Program-made: the position numbers and the translations under genes
NCBI GenBank assembly: GCA_018857735.1
Contig: JABMCL010000979.1
Span: forward strand, 1,715,001 to 1,779,000
Direction of reading: 5' to 3'
Origin: Alviniconcha marisindica
Lineage: Eukaryota; Mollusca; Gastropoda; Provannidae
DNA: 64,000 bases
The notes under the pieces: model-generated
Told to the model about the DNA's origin: nothing
What the model saw: only the letters and a program-made list of their open reading frames with translations
Databases searched by the model: none
Shown: piece after piece, positions 18,691-29,146 of the stretch
Numbering within the stretch: the stretch's first letter is position 1
Layout of the letters: each line of letters begins with the position of its first letter

Positions 18691-19178
18691 CTATAAAGAG
18701 AAAAAAGTACGCGATGCAGTAAACGGATTATATGTCTCGTTGTTGTCGTTGGGGAAATGGAAAAGCAGAAAAATATTCAAGCCTGAATGTGAACGTCTTC
18801 GCTTTCTTTGTGTAAGGCGTTCACAGAAGAAAGCTATTATAGTCCGTTTCACTCTTAGACCGAGTGAATGTTCACAGGCTGTTCGCCCATTGTGGTTGTC
18901 GCCTGTCTTGGATGTATCTTTTTTGTGTCCCAAACGCAAATTGGAGTACCCTTGGAGTATTATTGCCAGTGTGTGCCTCTAAGTTGGATATATACCGCGC
19001 TGTCTGGATATCTAATGACTTCCTTTTGTGACTCATCTACATTTTCCCCCACAATCATTTCCCTGTCCAACTCATTTAGGGGCATGGGTCATTTTCACAA
19101 CCACGTCATTTTCGTAAAATGATATTAACAGAGGTCTTATAATTTCTTATGTTCTTCCTAAACCACCATGGGACCTAC
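18691..19178 (-). other. Amidohydrolase intron 1 (488 bp), inferred
   Basis: Minus-strand donor CAG|GTAGGT at 19179/19178 and acceptor CTCTTTATAG|CG at 18691/18690. Both are good matches to animal consensus. No transcript data support it; the pairing is inferred from position and signal quality. Confidence 0.5.
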
Positions 19179-19255
19179 CTGCTTGTTTCGTTTCAGTGCT
19201 CGGTAAGAGAAATGGCGGAGTTCAGCACGTCACATAAACGCGGCTGCCATTTTGA
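19179..19255 (-). promoter_or_regulatory. Probable core promoter and non-coding exon 1 of the amidohydrolase gene
   Basis: On the minus strand, CAAAATGGCAGCCG (19254-19241) is a YY1-type motif as found at many animal 5'UTR starts. Its ATG reads MAAAFM and then a stop, so it cannot be the main start. TGACGTG (19233-19227, CRE-like half) and CTCCGCCATTT follow, then AACAAGCAG and a GTAGGT donor. This fits a short untranslated first exon beginning near 19255. Confidence 0.45.
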
Positions 19256-21370
19256 ATATTTAATAAAGAATGTGGCAGGCTGAACGGTATCTACTTAGTG
19301 ACCAAGACGAGTTATAAGATAAATCGGGCCAGCCAAACAGGTTGCCGTTAGCCATTGGTGTCGGTGTCACGAGACGGCATGATGAAATAGCTCTTGCACT
19401 TGTGAAATAAAACGGAGAGGGGTGTGTGGAGCGGTTTAAAAAAACAAAAGCAACAGGCGTCTCAGGGGTGGACATCGAACCGGTTATTCAGCAGGCTTGC
19501 CAGACATCTGTATGCCGTTACAGCAGTTCCGTGGCTTTATTAATGTCTTTACAGCTCTCTGTGTTGCGGCCTCCCCCCTCCCCTCCCCCTCCACACACAC
19601 CATTCTCTCTCTTTCTCTCTCCATGTTGGATTCCCAGCGATGAGTAGTTAAATACTTTGGAGTTGTTTTATAGTGTTTGCTCTTTTCTGTCATGCTGGTG
19701 TCTGTTTGCTCCCCCCCCCCCCCCCCCCCCAACCCACCCCCCTCCCCTTGAAGACATGTTGAAATCAGTTATGAAGGAAATAAAGACCACACAGTACAAG
19801 TATTGAAATAGGTTTGGTTTGATTTGGTTTCACCACAGGTGTTTGAAAGTAGCAGACCCGGATCCAGAAGGCTTTATGAGTTTATCAAGTTTATGTGTGT
19901 GTATGAATGTGTATGGCTTTTCTTCTTCTTCTTCATCTTTTTTAATACTTAAAAATACTAAATCTCTCTAAAAGAAAAGACGCGCAGGTCAAAAAACTGA
20001 GCTAACAGTTTTACTTTGAAAAAAAGTTTTTGTTATTAAATGCAATTTGAAATAAAAATCATTGATGGATAATGGATATATATACATGTTTAGTTGTTCA
20101 CTTAAAACTTTTTCTTTTTTTTACAAGTACAGATACAAACTGACTATACAGCGTAAGTAAGCTAAATGACAAGCTTTGAAATCAGGGTTCATGACATCTA
20201 TATGGCCTTACCTATAGGCTACATTAGTACATAGCATGATGGCTGGTTGTGAAGTAGCTGTAGTAAAACTTGAGTCAATATCAGAGCTTAGAAAAGCAGA
20301 AAAAAGAGGAATATTTAAGATCTCTGCTGTAATGTTTAGGCTTAACCTGACCAAACTAAATTCTTCGCATTACATATTGATAAACTATGTAAAGGTTGAA
20401 CATGGTGATTATAACAGGGCTGCAATTGTGGGTTGTGTTAATAACATCACAGGAACTGTTCAGCCTTGGTTGTAATAATATAACGACATAAAATATAGAA
20501 ACAGTCATAACAATGTTGCAGTACACTGGCCAGAAAATAAGCATTGCTTGAAGTAATTGGATAGGAACTGTAGAGCTAGTAGAAGTCATCAGTGATCAAG
20601 TGACGAAGACTGTAATAAAGTTACAGAGTGATTGATTATTAACAGTTGGCAATCAGTTGCGTATGTCACGTTAGGGCAGTTCTAAAGAGGCGTAAGGGAA
20701 AAAAATTGCATCACTGGAAGTTGGGTTTACAAAAGCAGCATGTCTTTGCACACTGTATGTATGTGAAGAAAATGGGATGATGGGAAATACAAAATTTCAT
20801 GTGTAAGACTTTGTAGTTGAAAGTGTCAAGTAACAAGCCCAAATTGTAAAATTGCTCACATTAATGAGAGAGAGTACTACAGTGTTGCAATGAAAAATTA
20901 AATGTCATAGGGATATAAAGATTATAACAAAGTTGTAACAAAAATGTAATTTGGCTCAAACTGAGTAAAGCCACCAACAGGACCTGAAAAAGCATTATAT
21001 AATGTCAAAACGTCTCGAGTCCCAAGTTATGTAAAGCAGTGTCACTGTGGAAAAATATCACAATTGTGGCTTCTAACTCCAATTCTATACAACCAAAAAA
21101 TGTTTTAGCTGCATGATTCTGCATGTACTGATTAGCAAGTATTGGTCAGTCACACTGTTGACTGAGGGCAATAACTATAACATGACCAGACCTGTAATGT
21201 AAAGTTATAGGACCAACAAGATGCTTGGTCAATATGACGTGAGTAAGGGACATTTAATGATTCATTGATTAGTACTTGATATTTAATGTGCAGGCAACCA
21301 GGAAGGTGGTATTAGGATAAAATATGTCATCAAATAAAAATGTAAACATCAAATAAAAATGTAAACATCT

Positions 21371-21797
21371 GACCCGCTTTCCGGCACCTTCCTCCAAACT
21401 CTGCCAGATTTAGTTACGCCACTGAGGGGGCATTCTTTATCTCTGCACAGCTGTCCACCGACACGGTCAGCGCCCTCTGAAAGGTTCGGGTACTGATAAG
21501 ACTGTGGAAGCAACCTAGCGCCCAAGCACGCACGTAAACATGAGGTGCATCCACCCCGGGTAAAAGAAAGAGTTCCGTCTCAATTCAAATGATTTTGGTT
21601 TTATTTGAGCTGGCGTAGCAACATGGTCAGTTATAAAACAAATGTCTGATATAATCAGAGTTGTTTGTGACAAATTACTACTGTTTGAGCACCAACAAAA
21701 AAACTGCTTGTTAGCTGATAGTTTTCTGGACCCTATGGCGTAACTAAATATGGCAGTGGTTGAAGGAAGGATGTTGTAAACCAGTGCTTGGAGTTTG
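21371..21797 (-). mobile_element. Family M MITE, reverse copy
   Basis: CCGCTTTCCGGCACCTTCCT at the left and CCAGTGCTTGGAGTTTG at the right are the two ends of family M. The interior matches 13651-14050 and 28770-29100 in reverse. The left end lacks the terminal CACACTCNGAGCA bases, so this copy is slightly truncated and its target duplication cannot be seen. Confidence 0.72.
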
Positions 21798-22458
21798 CCG
21801 TTTGTCATGACATAAGTCATTTTATGGTGGAAAATTGTGATGAATTGGGATGGGAGAATTTAGAAAGGCAGAACCTCTGGCAGCAGGCAGAGCATGTAAA
21901 ACTATAACTTTCTCCTGGTTAAATAGGAAAGAACTTTGACAGCTGTGGATTAGGGATGTTGATTTGTGTATCCCAACTACTCACTGTTGGCCAGAGTGTA
22001 CGCTTATTTGTCACCTCTGTAGTAGGACAAGAACTACAAAGAGCCTGTCTTACCTCTTAGCCATAGTCCAAATGATAGCAGAATAGAAATTGAACCAATG
22101 GGGTAAAGTTGCAGGTTTGACTTACAAAATACAACATATCAGTACCCATCACATTTTGGCTAATAAGCTCCAACACACACACACACACACACACACACTT
22201 TAGAACATGGAAGATAACCTGATAATCTGAACTTTACATTCAGGGCTTACAAAAAGTAACATGACTAGAACTGCTAAGTTGGTGGAAAAGTGACAGGATA
22301 TAAAACTAACATGCCAGAAAATGAAATTTGGGTTGAGTCAGAGGTCATGTACAGAAGTGGAATGAAAGGAAATCAAGTTATGTATAATAATGTGGGTTTA
22401 GTAATGGTTTGTCAAATAACTGCTTATTATGGATGTAAAGTGGCAGGTGGAAGAGGGT

Positions 22459-22498
<40 letters not shown>
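22459..22498 (+). repeat. G40 homopolymer
   Basis: Forty consecutive G residues. Flanking sequence is ordinary AT-rich intergenic DNA. Confidence 0.95.
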
Positions 22499-22500
<2 letters not shown>

Positions 22501-22859
22501 CAAGGGAAATTAAAGCAGTGACTTAAACTAACATGTGACTAATCTAAAACAATGGCTATTGTAGCACACTAGAAACTGTTAGTGTTACAGAACAGTGGAT
22601 TAAGACACCATTGGGGTAGAACTTACTGTTACAGAATGCAAGATGTGACAAGACTGACATGACACAGGACTGTTAAAAGCATTTCTCACACAACTTTGGC
22701 AAAAAACAGTTTTCTGTATGGTGTGCTACTACTCGATTTATAGTCATATTAACAGTGGAAAATGTATGTGTAATGTTTGATGGTTTTGGTGATAAAATTT
22801 AAGTTATTGTGTTGAATAAAGTTCTCTACTTGTCCAAGAATACCGACTCATCATCCAAC

Positions 22860-23130
22860 TGTGCCTTGAGATCACATACATACCTTGGGATCACGCTGCA
22901 CTTACACGTCTCAAGATGACAACACACACACACACACAATCACACACACACACACACACACTGCCTCAGGATCACAAACACATGCACATGCCTGTCATAA
23001 GATCACGCATACGCACACTTGCCTCAAGATCACCTGTACACACACGCACACACGCCTCGGGATCACACATCTCAAGAAATCACACTTACACACACATGTA
23101 TATGCCCCAGGATCACACACATACACACAA
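22860..23130. repeat. Degenerate CA-rich tandem repeat with GGATCACA core
   Basis: Repeated CCTCAGGATCACACAC-type units (CTTGAGATCACATACA, CTTGGGATCACGC, CTCAGGATCACAAACA, CTCGGGATCACACATC and others), about eight to ten, spaced 20-45 bp and separated by CA repeats. Histidine/threonine-rich frames across it are artefacts. Confidence 0.75.
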
Positions 23131-23271
23131 ATGTTTGGTTTGAAAAGTGTATGTAATGAAACGTGAATAATCCTGACTTTTTATGTAAGAACTTTCTTGT
23201 TTTGACACCAGCGGGAGTGAAAATTAAACGATGTTTAGATCTACCATCACTGTTACTTTATACACTACGAG

Positions 23272-23617
23272 GTTGAACTGCAAGTAAGTAAGTAAACATG
23301 GTGCTTAACGCCCACAGAAACCATAAGGCTTATTAGGCTCGGGGAGAAGGGGGGGTATGGAGGTGGGGGGAGAGGGAGATTATATACCTATTGCTACACT
23401 GTCACCACCAAAATGATTCCTGCATTAAGATGGGCAGCGATGAGAGCCATTTTAGTGTTTCAGTAGGAAGTGATGGACAAAGTCACAGGACAGTGTCCAC
23501 AAACCACAACCTTTTTGAAGAGAAAGGAGAGCCGAAGTGGTATTGAACTGAGGTCCTTCTCGCTTACGAACCTAACGCCTTACTGCTAGGTCAAACCGGC
23601 TCACAAGTTGAACTGCA
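23272..23617 (-). mobile_element. tRNA-derived SINE, near full length, 11 bp target duplication
   Basis: GTTGAACTGCA repeats exactly at 23272-23282 and 23607-23617. The 324 bp between reads on the minus strand from GTGAGCCGGTTTGACCTAGC (A box) through a B-box-like GTTCAATACCACTTC, GTGGTTTGTGGACACTGTC, GGTGGTGACAGTGTAGC, a C-rich part and TAAGCCTTATGGTTTCTGTG to a (TTAC)n tail. Confidence 0.88.
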
Positions 23618-24166
23618 CCATCTCAGTGTTATTTTATACACTCCTACAGGCTACACCCATTCCCTGGGGTATCTGAATGACCAAACCGGAGGGTGAAGGG
23701 CAAATCTCAAACATAAGTCAGGTCTAGAATGAAATGAATACAATTGTGTACCCTTTACAAGTAAACAATAAAATGTTGACAACAAAAAAGGAAATATTTT
23801 TTAATTGTTTTAGGGGGTGGGCTTTTTCTTGGAAAAAGTACAGGCTTGATCACAGGTGGAAGTACACACATGTACTTTACATAATGGCCACTTATTATAG
23901 TCTGTACTTTGACCATCACAAACACCCAGTTTTCTTTGTAATGGAACTGTTATACATTTGGGACAAACCATTTATTAGTGTTAAATTTGTGTGCGTTGAT
24001 AGTAGGAGGGACAGAAAGATTAAGTTTCACCAGTCATTTTTGATTCTGTTGGATGTAAATGTTGTCTGCAAATGTTACGCAACGCAACGTAAGTGAACCG
24101 AGACGTTCAATCTATACAACAACAACACGGCTCCTGTACGTGTCTGCATAATTTATGCTTTGGCCA

Positions 24167-24466
24167 TCAGCTGCTGCTGTCACATGGTGATGCTCGCAGT
24201 CGCACACAACCAAACCATCCAAATACATTGTTTTCTGCAAGATCTTGAATGTTCAAACCCTTGTCGCTGACTTCAATAAATTTATTATCCAAATTTATTA
24301 TCCATGTACAACTCATTGCCAGTCGACGTGAGCTTTCATCATTCTGTTGGCCGATCGATACGAAGGTCTGCTGGAGATGCAGTATCTCTCTCCCAACTTC
24401 CATCGCCATTAATATTCCTAGCCCTGCGGTCGGCTGCTCTATCGATCTGGAGCGAAACTGCGTCAT
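24167..24466 (-). CDS. Weak 99-codon ORF, unrecognised
   Basis: ATG at 24466 to TGA at 24167, repeat-free and protein-like: LMAMEVGREILHLQQTFV, NDESSRRLAMSCTWIINLD, ENNVFGWFGCVRLRASPC. No known family. It lies about 1.1 kb upstream of SPEN on the opposite strand, with two CACGTG E-boxes just upstream (24642-24647 and 24693-24698), which would suit a divergent transcript. A plus-strand frame also crosses it, so coding status is doubtful. Confidence 0.2.
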   Translation of the reverse strand: MTQFRSRSIEQPTAGLGILMAMEVGREILHLQQTFVSIGQQNDESSRRLAMSCTWIINLDNKFIEVSDKGLNIQDLAENNVFGWFGCVRLRASPCDSSS

Positions 24467-25139
24467 GTCACACCACCACTGAGAACATGTGGCGCCCCCC
24501 ACACTGTCTCGCCAGAAAGGGTCCGCCAGAAAACTCCGTGATTTTCCAGGTTATACAAACATCCTGAACATACTATCAAGAATAATGATAAATTCTACGT
24601 ATGAGACGGGTGCACTCCACTCTTTCGACCCAGTCCCACGTGCAGCCGGTGTAATAAAGCGAAATAATAAATCCCGGAGACCGGTGGAAGAACACGTGAA
24701 CAGCTGTTGCGCACTTGAAACTAATTTTCATGAAGATACTGGTAACAATTTGTCAGAAAAGATATTTATAATGATTTTATAATAAACTATTGTTATATAC
24801 GCTTCGTTATTAGTTCCATCGCTTCAGCTAAGTAAGACTGACAAGCTTTCCCCTTTCCGATATATACTAAGTTTGGCGAAGTAAGCCACTGTTGGCTCAT
24901 TAAGTTCGGTGACATTGGAACCGATTTGAAACAAATATTCACGCAGACTATACATTCTCTGGTATTATATCTATGTTCATCATAAAAGTAACTGCAGTGG
25001 TATAACTGCATGGAATATTGCTGAAAACAATACAGCTTATGCCCAGAACTAGTCCCACGATGCGCGTCCCGATCTTGTGAACGGGTTGCAATTTTGAAAC
25101 AGACTATAGGTCGGGGTTTGCGCGCTCTCTCTCTTTCTC

Positions 25140-25286
25140 TCTCTCACACTGTTGGATGACGTCATCCCCCGCAGGTTATTCTCGGTGTTCGTCAAGCGAG
25201 CACAGCCATGAGTACTAGGTCAAGGCGCGTTTCTTCTTAGATTTGATACGCATGGCGTTTTGGGAAGCCATGTAGTTGGAGGAGAA
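25140..25286 (+). promoter_or_regulatory. SPEN promoter-proximal region and 5' leader with CRE and two uORFs
   Basis: A perfect CRE palindrome TGACGTCA lies at 25157-25164, 123 bp before the start codon, after a CT-rich stretch. No TATA box is evident. Two short upstream ORFs precede the main ATG: 25208-25240 (10 codons) and 25252-25275 (7 codons, stop 11 bp before the ATG), each in a different frame from SPEN. The transcription start is not known, so whether both lie in the mRNA is inferred. Confidence 0.45.
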
Positions 25287-25369
25287 ATGGTACGAGAAAC
25301 AAGGTATCTACTTGTGCGAAATATACCAGAAAAATCTACGGAAGAGTCGATCAACCACTACTTCCAACG
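25287..25369 (+). CDS. SPEN: SPEN homologue, coding exon 1 (first half of RRM1)
   Basis: ATG 25287 opens 27 codons plus two bases, then a GTGAGT donor at 25370. MVRETRYLLVRNIP matches the invariant start of animal SPEN proteins (MVRET..LWV.NLP), and SINHYFQR corresponds to the vertebrate EHFKR helix. It covers beta1, the RNP2 motif (residues 7-13) and alpha1 of RRM1. Split codon CG|G (Arg28) joins perfectly to exon 2 at 45278. SPEN proteins are very large nuclear factors (over 3,500 residues in human) with N-terminal RRMs that bind RNA and a C-terminal SPOC domain that recruits co-repressors. The start is fixed by homology to the conserved N-terminus. Confidence 0.9.
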
Positions 25370-26190
25370 GTGAGTTCTTGCCCACTTTGGCGCTCCGTTT
25401 TGACTTGCTCGTTCGCATCGGCCTGCCTTTCCCTCTCGCTGTGTAGAGCCACGCCGCTACGTTTGTCTTACTGCCAGTACAAGTTGCTCGGTTTTCGAAA
25501 CGAATCATGGCGTTGGTTTTTCTCGTTTTAAGTTGGTGGGTTATTACCACAATTTGAAAGTACAGCATTTTATCGACCGCGTGTCGACATTCTGGCTTCG
25601 TTTTAGTTCATCGGGTCTTCCGCTGCACATTATGCTAAGCAGTGTTCCCCTTCCTTGCTTCAGGTTCTTCGTGCTTCTAATTTTTTTGTTTTATTTTTGA
25701 AGTGTCATATGACTCATAAGTACAAGGTATAACTTAGGGCAGTGACAACGAAACATTATGAGACATATTTTTTCCATCGACATTGACATGTTCTTCGCGT
25801 TTACTGTGCCATCTGTGCGTGGTCCATTTTCGTGTCGCACGAAGTCTGCATTAGTGGTTGTGAAAGGCTAGAAGCCCTTTGTTCGAGTATTTCGGCATTG
25901 TGGACTTGAGGGTGTTGTTGGTTTAGGTTCTTTGGTCTTGTTCCTAAAAATATTCAAATATATCTATTGTTGGTTGTGTGTGTATGTGCCTGTGTGTGTG
26001 TGAATATGTATCATTGTATGTAACAGGGATGTGTAGGATCCTGCCCGATTTGGATACACTTCACCATGTCATGACGTTATTTTTTTTTTTTATGCTTCAA
26101 ATAGACGAAGTTATGAAAATGATGTGCACAAGCTACTGTTCTGGTAATTTATGAACGCTGCTTGCTTGACTTTGAGGTTTGGGAATCTTC

Positions 26191-26682
26191 TAAGTTTTAA
26201 TGGAGTCCTGAGTCATTTAGATTCACCAGTTTCAATGAGTGAGTGTGAACTTCACAATCCACATGTGCACAGAATGTGGTTTTATTGGCATTGCTTTTGC
26301 CTTTGAGAGATCAGGTTTTCTGTTGTTGGTGTTGCTGTTTTTGTTTTTACCAGTTTGAGTTTGACTGTACTGTGTGCAGACAGTAGGCATCTGCAGTTTG
26401 GTTCAAGATGGATCAGACTGCACATATTTTTTATCGCTAAGTTTTAATGGAGTCCTGAGTCATTCAGATTCACCAGCTTCAGTGAGTGAGTGTGAACTTC
26501 ACAATCCACATGTGCGCAGAATGTAAACCATTGGCATTGCTTTTGCCTTTGAGAGATCAGGTTTTTTGTTGTTGGTGTTGCTATTTTTGTTTTTACCAGT
26601 TTGAGTTTGACTGTACTGTGTGCAGACAGTAGGCTACTACATCTGCAGTTTGGTTCAAGATGGATCAGACTGCACTTATTTT
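26191..26682. repeat. 247 bp tandem duplication
   Basis: TAAGTTTTAATGGAGTCCTG starts at 26191 and again at 26438. Both units share GTGAGTGTGAACTTCACAAT, GAGAGATCAGGTTTT and TTCAAGATGGATCAGACTGC. There are only a few differences, so it is a fairly recent duplication. Confidence 0.9.
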
Positions 26683-27049
26683 ACCCCCCCCCCCCCACCC
26701 CCACCCCTCTGGGCACTGCAGCAACTAGTTAAGGTCACCTCTGCTCTCAGATGAGAACCCAAGGGTTCCTGGAATAGGTCAGAATATATAGCTTTGCTTA
26801 TGTCACCTTAAAGTAGCTTTTAATTTTTGCCTTCTACTTTCTAGTTGTGCCCTGTTTCATTCCAGCCATCCTCTTTGAATATATTATAAAGGGACATAAA
26901 TATGTATATTGAATATTAAGCTGTTACTCTGACACATGCTAGTTTAATAGCAAACACCCTGTTCCCTTCCCCGTCTAGAACATACACAGGCATATATATG
27001 CCACTCTCAGAGTGTGGGGGGCATTTTTTCTCAATAGTTTTTTGTTTGA

Positions 27050-27159
27050 GGACTGGTCAAACAAAATAACAGCTGGTACCTCAGACCAATTATTGATTTT
27101 GTTTCTGGTATGTGCTGAACGTAACCAGTAAAGGAAATTACCAGTTAACGTGAACCCTG
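27050..27159 (+). repeat. Dispersed repeat F, copy 1
   Basis: GACTGGTCAAACAAAATAAC, AGCTGGTAC and AATTACCAGTTAACGTGAAC reappear in inverted orientation at 55277-55385 in intron 2. Origin unknown; probably an old transposon fragment. Confidence 0.6.
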
Positions 27160-28728
27160 ATTACAGTTCCTTTTTGTTCTTTTGAGGGTGCGTGAGACAC
27201 AGTTATTGCATTAAGCACTGTCAGATTAGGAGGCCAAATGAACCTGAAAAATTGCCGTCTGAAAAGGCTGAGTGAAAATCTGTGCAGTGAGCCCTCTCCT
27301 AATCATTCCTCATCCAAAACAGGTGTCTGTCAGTCTTTGGCAATAACTTAATCATGACAGTTTTTCAGTGGTCATGCAGCTTTGCAATCCATGTTTGATT
27401 TTTTGTGCTTGATCAGTTGATGATTACAGATTACCATCAGTGAGCTTCACACTGTACCACTTTTGTGACCACACATGTATGTTCTAATTTGAAGGTTAGC
27501 TGTCAAGCAAAAGTGCAAGGTCTGAATACTTTTGTCTGTCCATTATGGTGTGCATTTTCTGGCTTTGGTCAGAAGCCATAAGGGAGATGATGAGTGCATT
27601 TTTGGGCTTGTTCAGCAATACTATGGCTGTTTTTGTTTTTTGGCAGGGATTGAAAGGGGGGGGGGGGGGTACATAGCTGCTAAAAAACCCCATCATGATT
27701 ATGTCATGGACAGAATCTTGAGGTAGCTGTAGTGTTGTAAAGTAATGTAAAAAAAAAAAAAAAAAATGTAATGGAGCTATGTACTGTTTAGGTGCAAGTA
27801 GTACACAACCTTCTGGCACAGTGCCTATGAAAATAGACCCACTGTTCCATGGCAAAAGCTAGGAAATAGATTTTGCAACATCAGCAACCGAATCAGAAAG
27901 TTTCACTTCTTAATTTTCAGCAGTTGATTTTGTGGCACAAGAGTTCAGGTAAGCACTCGGTCATCTTCTGGTCAGCCACAATAAAAATGACAGTGCGGTG
28001 TTGGAGTAGACAGGGATGCCTGGCTTGATCTTAGAATTACGTGTAGATACTACTAAAACTAGGTAGGCAAACCCACATTTAATGGTTGCGAGGGAAAACA
28101 TCTTTTTTTTTTGCAAGAGTTAATAATAATAATAGAATATTTATAAAACCTGAACCCCTATCATAAAAATAGAGCTCAGTGTAACTACAAACACATTGGG
28201 ACACCTCAAGCAGAAAATGGCAATAACAATAACTACAGATTACAAATAGTACAGGCAAATCACAGGGAACTAAACAGGAAAGACCTACATTACACATACT
28301 CATTCACATGTGGAAGCACACACTCTCACAGTCACAGAGCATATAATTATAAGTCAACTGAAATGATTTTAAAACAGATTTTAATCCCAGAGTGTATTGG
28401 TAGATCTTGCCAGTTCAGGTAAACTTAGCATCTTAGTTCTTGTCTGTTTAAATCAGAAAGTTGATCAGGATTGAAATAGGGCTTGATGCATATATATCCT
28501 GCTGCAAAAGAAATCAGTGGGACACTTTAGAATCAGTAGGACATGATCATGAGGACAGAAACGGAAGCTGGCTGGTTAAATATATTATAATGCATTTGTT
28601 TTCGGCGGAAGGGGGGGTGGGGATTACAGAAAACATGTCTGACATCATGTTGTTCAGTCTTACGTTGTTGCAAGTAACAAAACACACAGTTCAACTCAAG
28701 CCTGAATGAATGAGTCGTGAAGAGAGAG

Positions 28729-29146
28729 ACTCCAAGCACTGGTTTACGACATCCTTCCTTCAACCACTGCCGTATTTAGTTACGCCATAGGGTCCAGAAA
28801 ACTGTCAGCTAACGAGCAGTTTTTTGTTGGTGCTCAAACAGTAGCAGGTTTGTTACAAACAACTCACATAAAACAAGGCATGTCATTTATAGCCGCCAAC
28901 CACAGTCATTTGAATCAACATGGAACTCTTACTTTTACCTGGGGTGGATGCGTCTCATGTTTACATGCATGCTTTCGCACTAGGTTGCTTCTACAGTCAT
29001 ATTAGTACCCGAAGCTTTCGGAGTGCGCTGACCGCGTAGCTGTCCAGTTGCTGGGAGATAAAGAGTGCCCCTTGAGTGGCATAACTAAATCTGGCAGAGT
29101 TTGGAGGAAGGTGCCGGAAAGCGATGCTCAGAGTGTGGAAGAGAGA
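28729..29146 (+). mobile_element. Family M MITE, complete copy with exact 9 bp duplication
   Basis: GAAGAGAGA at 28729-28737 and 29138-29146 brackets 400 bp. Ends GACTCCAAGCACTGGTTTAC and GCGATGCTCAGAGTGTG form an imperfect inverted repeat of about 55 bp, including TATTTAGTTACGCCA / TGGCATAACTAAATC. This is the reference copy for the family in this window. Confidence 0.85.

Larger units (their letters stand above)
19260..24166. other. Intergenic, AT-rich, repeats only
   Basis: Between the divergent amidohydrolase and SPEN genes. Nothing coding was recognised. Contents include C20 (19711-19730), CA repeat 22173-22198, a duplicated AAATAAAAATGTAAACATC 19-mer (about 21331-21369), G40 (22459-22498) and the elements listed separately. 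Confidence 0.55.
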
